Of a stretch of DNA of 8,303 nucleotides, positions 6,669 to 8,303 are shown piece after piece (the stretch's first letter is position 1; each line of letters begins with the position of its first letter). Below the pieces are notes generated by a model. That model saw only the letters and a program-made list of their open reading frames with translations. It searched no databases and was not told the DNA's origin. Made by a program: the position numbers and the translations under genes. The DNA is from JBAUHN01 sp049680295 (lineage in GTDB: Bacteria > Pseudomonadota > Alphaproteobacteria > Rhodobacterales > Rhodobacteraceae), in NCBI GenBank assembly GCA_049680295.1, contig JBAUHN010000314.1, positions 1 to 8,303 on the forward strand, in the 5' to 3' direction.

Positions 6669-7451
6669 ATGACAAAGCTTAACCGATCAATTGACCGCGG
6701 ACTGACCGTCCTGGAGGTAGTCCATGGCGCCGGCACCAGTTCGCTGGCAGTTCTCGCCGCGCGCACAGGTCTGCCGAAACCGACCTTATTGCGTATCTGC
6801 AAGTCACTTGAAGCGCGTCGTTGGCTGTTTCGTCGGCTCAGCGACGGTAACTACCAGCTCGGCTCTGCGTTCCCGCGTTCTGGTGGCATGCCGAACCGTG
6901 TCGACCGCCTTGTGGCCGTCGGCAAGGGGGTGATCGTTGACCTGAGCAGTGATACCGGTCTGGCCAGCGATTTGGCCGCCGGAATTGGCGGCGGAAGGGT
7001 CGAAATCGTCGACACGACGCGCTCATATAAGCTGCACGCGATATATCCGGACTCCGTGGGTTTCCGGCCATCGCCGATACTGTCGGCATTGGGGGCGGCA
7101 TATATGTTCACCTTGCCGGATGATGACCGGGGCCAAGCCTTGCAGGAACTCGCCGACCGGCTGCCACGAGAGGAAGTCAAAGCGCTTCCCCTGCTCGCGA
7201 AGATACTGAGTGATATCGGAGCACGGGGCTATGCCATCCGTTCGCCGGATCACTGGGGACGAGCAGTGGATTACGGCGCGCTTCCAGCGGCAATCGCGGT
7301 TCCCATAGTTGCGGGCGACAAGCCGGTCGGCGCCATCAATCTGGTCTGGAACGCCAGCGAGCATCGTGTGGAGACGGTCGCCAGAGACCACTTGGCGCGT
7401 CTTCGATCGGCGGCGCAGACCATCGGCCAGACTTACGCCGATCATATCTGA
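6669..7451 (+). CDS. IclR-family transcriptional regulator
   Basis: This 260-residue protein has the two-domain IclR layout. Residues 5-65 form the winged helix-turn-helix (LNRSIDRGLTVLE, then LAVLAARTGLPKPTLLRICK with the recognition helix near 36-50, then the wing up to DGNYQLG). Residues 80-255 form the effector-binding domain, with SDTGLASDLA, the LSALGAAYM segment and the AIAVPIVAGDKPVGAINLVW strand pair typical of the family. The length matches normal members (about 250-270). ATG 6669 is chosen because the IclR homology begins there; GGAG lies only two bases upstream, which is tight. An in-frame ATG at 6603 would add 22 unrelated residues. The gene is divergent from the TRAP-sulfatase operon, which it most likely controls in response to the transported ester or a breakdown product. 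It is intact, unlike the transporter. Confidence 0.92.
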   Translation: MTKLNRSIDRGLTVLEVVHGAGTSSLAVLAARTGLPKPTLLRICKSLEARRWLFRRLSDGNYQLGSAFPRSGGMPNRVDRLVAVGKGVIVDLSSDTGLASDLAAGIGGGRVEIVDTTRSYKLHAIYPDSVGFRPSPILSALGAAYMFTLPDDDRGQALQELADRLPREEVKALPLLAKILSDIGARGYAIRSPDHWGRAVDYGALPAAIAVPIVAGDKPVGAINLVWNASEHRVETVARDHLARLRSAAQTIGQTYADHI

Positions 7452-7473
7452 CCCGCGGTGCGAAGTAGACGGG

Positions 7474-7503
7474 CAGTCGACGACCTGCACCAAGCGTCGA
7501 CTG
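7474..7503 (+). terminator. Possible terminator-like hairpin after the IclR gene
   Basis: CAGTCGACG (7474-7482) and CGTCGACTG (7495-7503) form a perfect 9-bp stem with a 12-base loop, 22 bases after the regulator stop codon. No T-run follows, so termination here would need Rho or be incomplete. The position fits a 3' end for the regulator message. Confidence 0.4.
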
Positions 7504-7524
7504 GCTACAGCCACTGTTGGAAAG

Positions 7525-7919
7525 CTATTTCGACGTTCTGTGCGTTGAACTGCTAAAAAAGCTCCCAGTCGCGTATCTAACTCTGATTTGCCGCTTTGGA
7601 CAGCAGGCTGGGGTTTTCGACGGCGCGACGTTGAAGATGTCGAGCGTATCGAAGCCTCCAAGGATGGTATCCAACGCGATGGTGGCGAGGATGACCCCCA
7701 TGACGCGGGAGATCACGGAAGCTCCGGTATCGCCAATCAGACGATGGATGAAACTGGCGCGAGAAGCAGCACCAGGATCAGCGTGAGCACGAGGATGACA
7801 ATGCCTGCCGTGATCGCCTGTTCGGCAAAGGTGTAGGAGCTCTTTTCGGTCAGAAAGACGATAGCGAACATTGCGCCTGGTGATGCGATATAGGGCATCG
7901 CGAGCGCAAATCTACGCAA
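7525..7919 (-). pseudogene. 5'-truncated, frameshifted MarC-family membrane protein remnant
   Basis: The minus strand encodes the C-terminal part of a MarC-family integral membrane protein (a family of unproven transport role). The first piece, 7919 to 7737, has LAMPYIASPGAMFAIVFL, matching the family's PLLAGPGAI-type loop, then a long hydrophobic segment (ITAGIVILVLTLILVLLL), and stops at a TGA. The next piece, in another frame, continues HRLIGDTGASVISRVMGVI and LATIALDTILGGF, the usual RLLGRTGINVxTRxMG-like ending. One missing base in the AAA run at 7751-7753 would rejoin them. Whole MarC proteins have about 200 residues with an N-terminal NPIG region; that half is absent, and stops lie just above 7919. 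The tail to 7525 is longer than usual and not MarC-like. No start or ribosome site is evident. It is a dead fragment, probably left by a deletion or rearrangement with a breakpoint near 7920. Confidence 0.72.
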
Positions 7920-8303
7920 GCATCATAGCTTTCGCTGGGCCTACGGACTGCACTGGTCGTTCTATGCGTGCTATGCGGGGTCACGCATCTCGGATTAGCA
8001 GTGCCGCCTTGGGCGTGAGTGGTGGACCTCCTGATGAATCGCTGACCTTGGGTGGTGGTGAAGGCGGTCTCTCGAACGGTCAAATCAAACGGCCTATTCG
8101 TCCCGAATCGTGTGAATTCGGCTTTCGTAAGTTTTGCAGTTGTTACAAAGTCTGCTTCCACGGGCCGCACCGGGGCATCGCCAAGGGTGAATGAATGGCA
8201 GCTTTGGGCCGTCCTCAACACTCCTTCAGATCACAATTTCAGTCGATGCTGCAATGCATCCGAGGTCGGCTCAGAGCCCATTCTTCCGAATGCTGCGAGA
8301 CGT
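7920..8303. other. Stretch without a recognisable gene
   Basis: These 384 bases have open frames on both strands (for example plus strand to 8194 and minus strand from 8221), but their compositions look random, they run through the MarC remnant out of frame, and no motif or ribosome site supports them. A small dyad GATGC/GCATC lies at 8245-8260. The composition and its place next to a truncated gene suggest rearranged intergenic debris. Confidence 0.5.

Noticed and set aside
7850..8221. Minus-strand open frame of 123 codons
   Set aside because: It runs out of frame through the MarC remnant, has no ribosome site that I can see and no recognisable motif; kept only as part of the unexplained region.
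1..8303. CRISPR array, tRNA, rRNA or complete insertion sequence
   Set aside because: No regularly spaced repeats, cloverleaf-like sequences, rRNA signatures or transposase motifs were seen on either strand.

Overview
The window looks like a piece of an alphaproteobacterial chromosome or large plasmid, most likely from the Roseobacter/Rhodobacteraceae group. The basis is moderately high GC, the mix of gene families (TAXI-type TRAP transporter, IclR regulator, sulfatase-like hydrolase, class II Fic protein, small WGR protein) and the protein style; this is inference, because no rRNA or other phylogenetic marker is present. I see no CRISPR array, tRNA, rRNA or complete insertion sequence.

Layout, left to right. 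(1) 97-1562, plus strand: a small WGR-domain protein followed by a Fic-domain AMPylase-type enzyme carrying its own N-terminal inhibitory motif. A long two-tier hairpin (412-476) ends three bases before the preferred fic start, and an intrinsic terminator overlaps the fic stop codon. (2) 1595-1927: a non-coding convergent spacer containing a 14-bp palindrome and a larger inverted repeat. (3) 6539-1928, minus strand: a three-gene operon in the order fused TAXI-TRAP permease, TAXI solute-binding protein, sulfatase/phosphonate-monoesterase-like hydrolase. It is divergent from (4) an IclR-family regulator at 6669-7451, plus strand. The shared 129-bp control region has two dyads. (5) 7452-8303: a degraded region with a 5'-truncated, frameshifted MarC-family membrane protein remnant on the minus strand and about 380 bp with no recognisable gene.

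The simplest reading of the operon is a regulated uptake-and-hydrolysis cassette. The TRAP system would bring in an organic anion, probably a sulfate or phosphonate ester, the hydrolase (no signal peptide) would cleave it in the cytoplasm, and the IclR protein would sense the substrate or a product. As written, however, the transporter cannot be made. The permease has a +1 frameshift (about 5460) and an in-frame amber stop (5261-5263), and the binding protein has a +1 frameshift just after its signal peptide (about 4583-4590). Hydrolase and regulator are intact. Either the transporter is decaying or the assembly has errors; both frameshifts lie in G/C homopolymers, which keeps sequencing error possible.

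I found no convincing wholly new system. The most interesting signals are the structured leader immediately before fic, the selectively broken TRAP transporter beside an intact hydrolase, the perfect 8-bp dyad between permease and regulator, and the intercistronic hairpin after the binding-protein gene.
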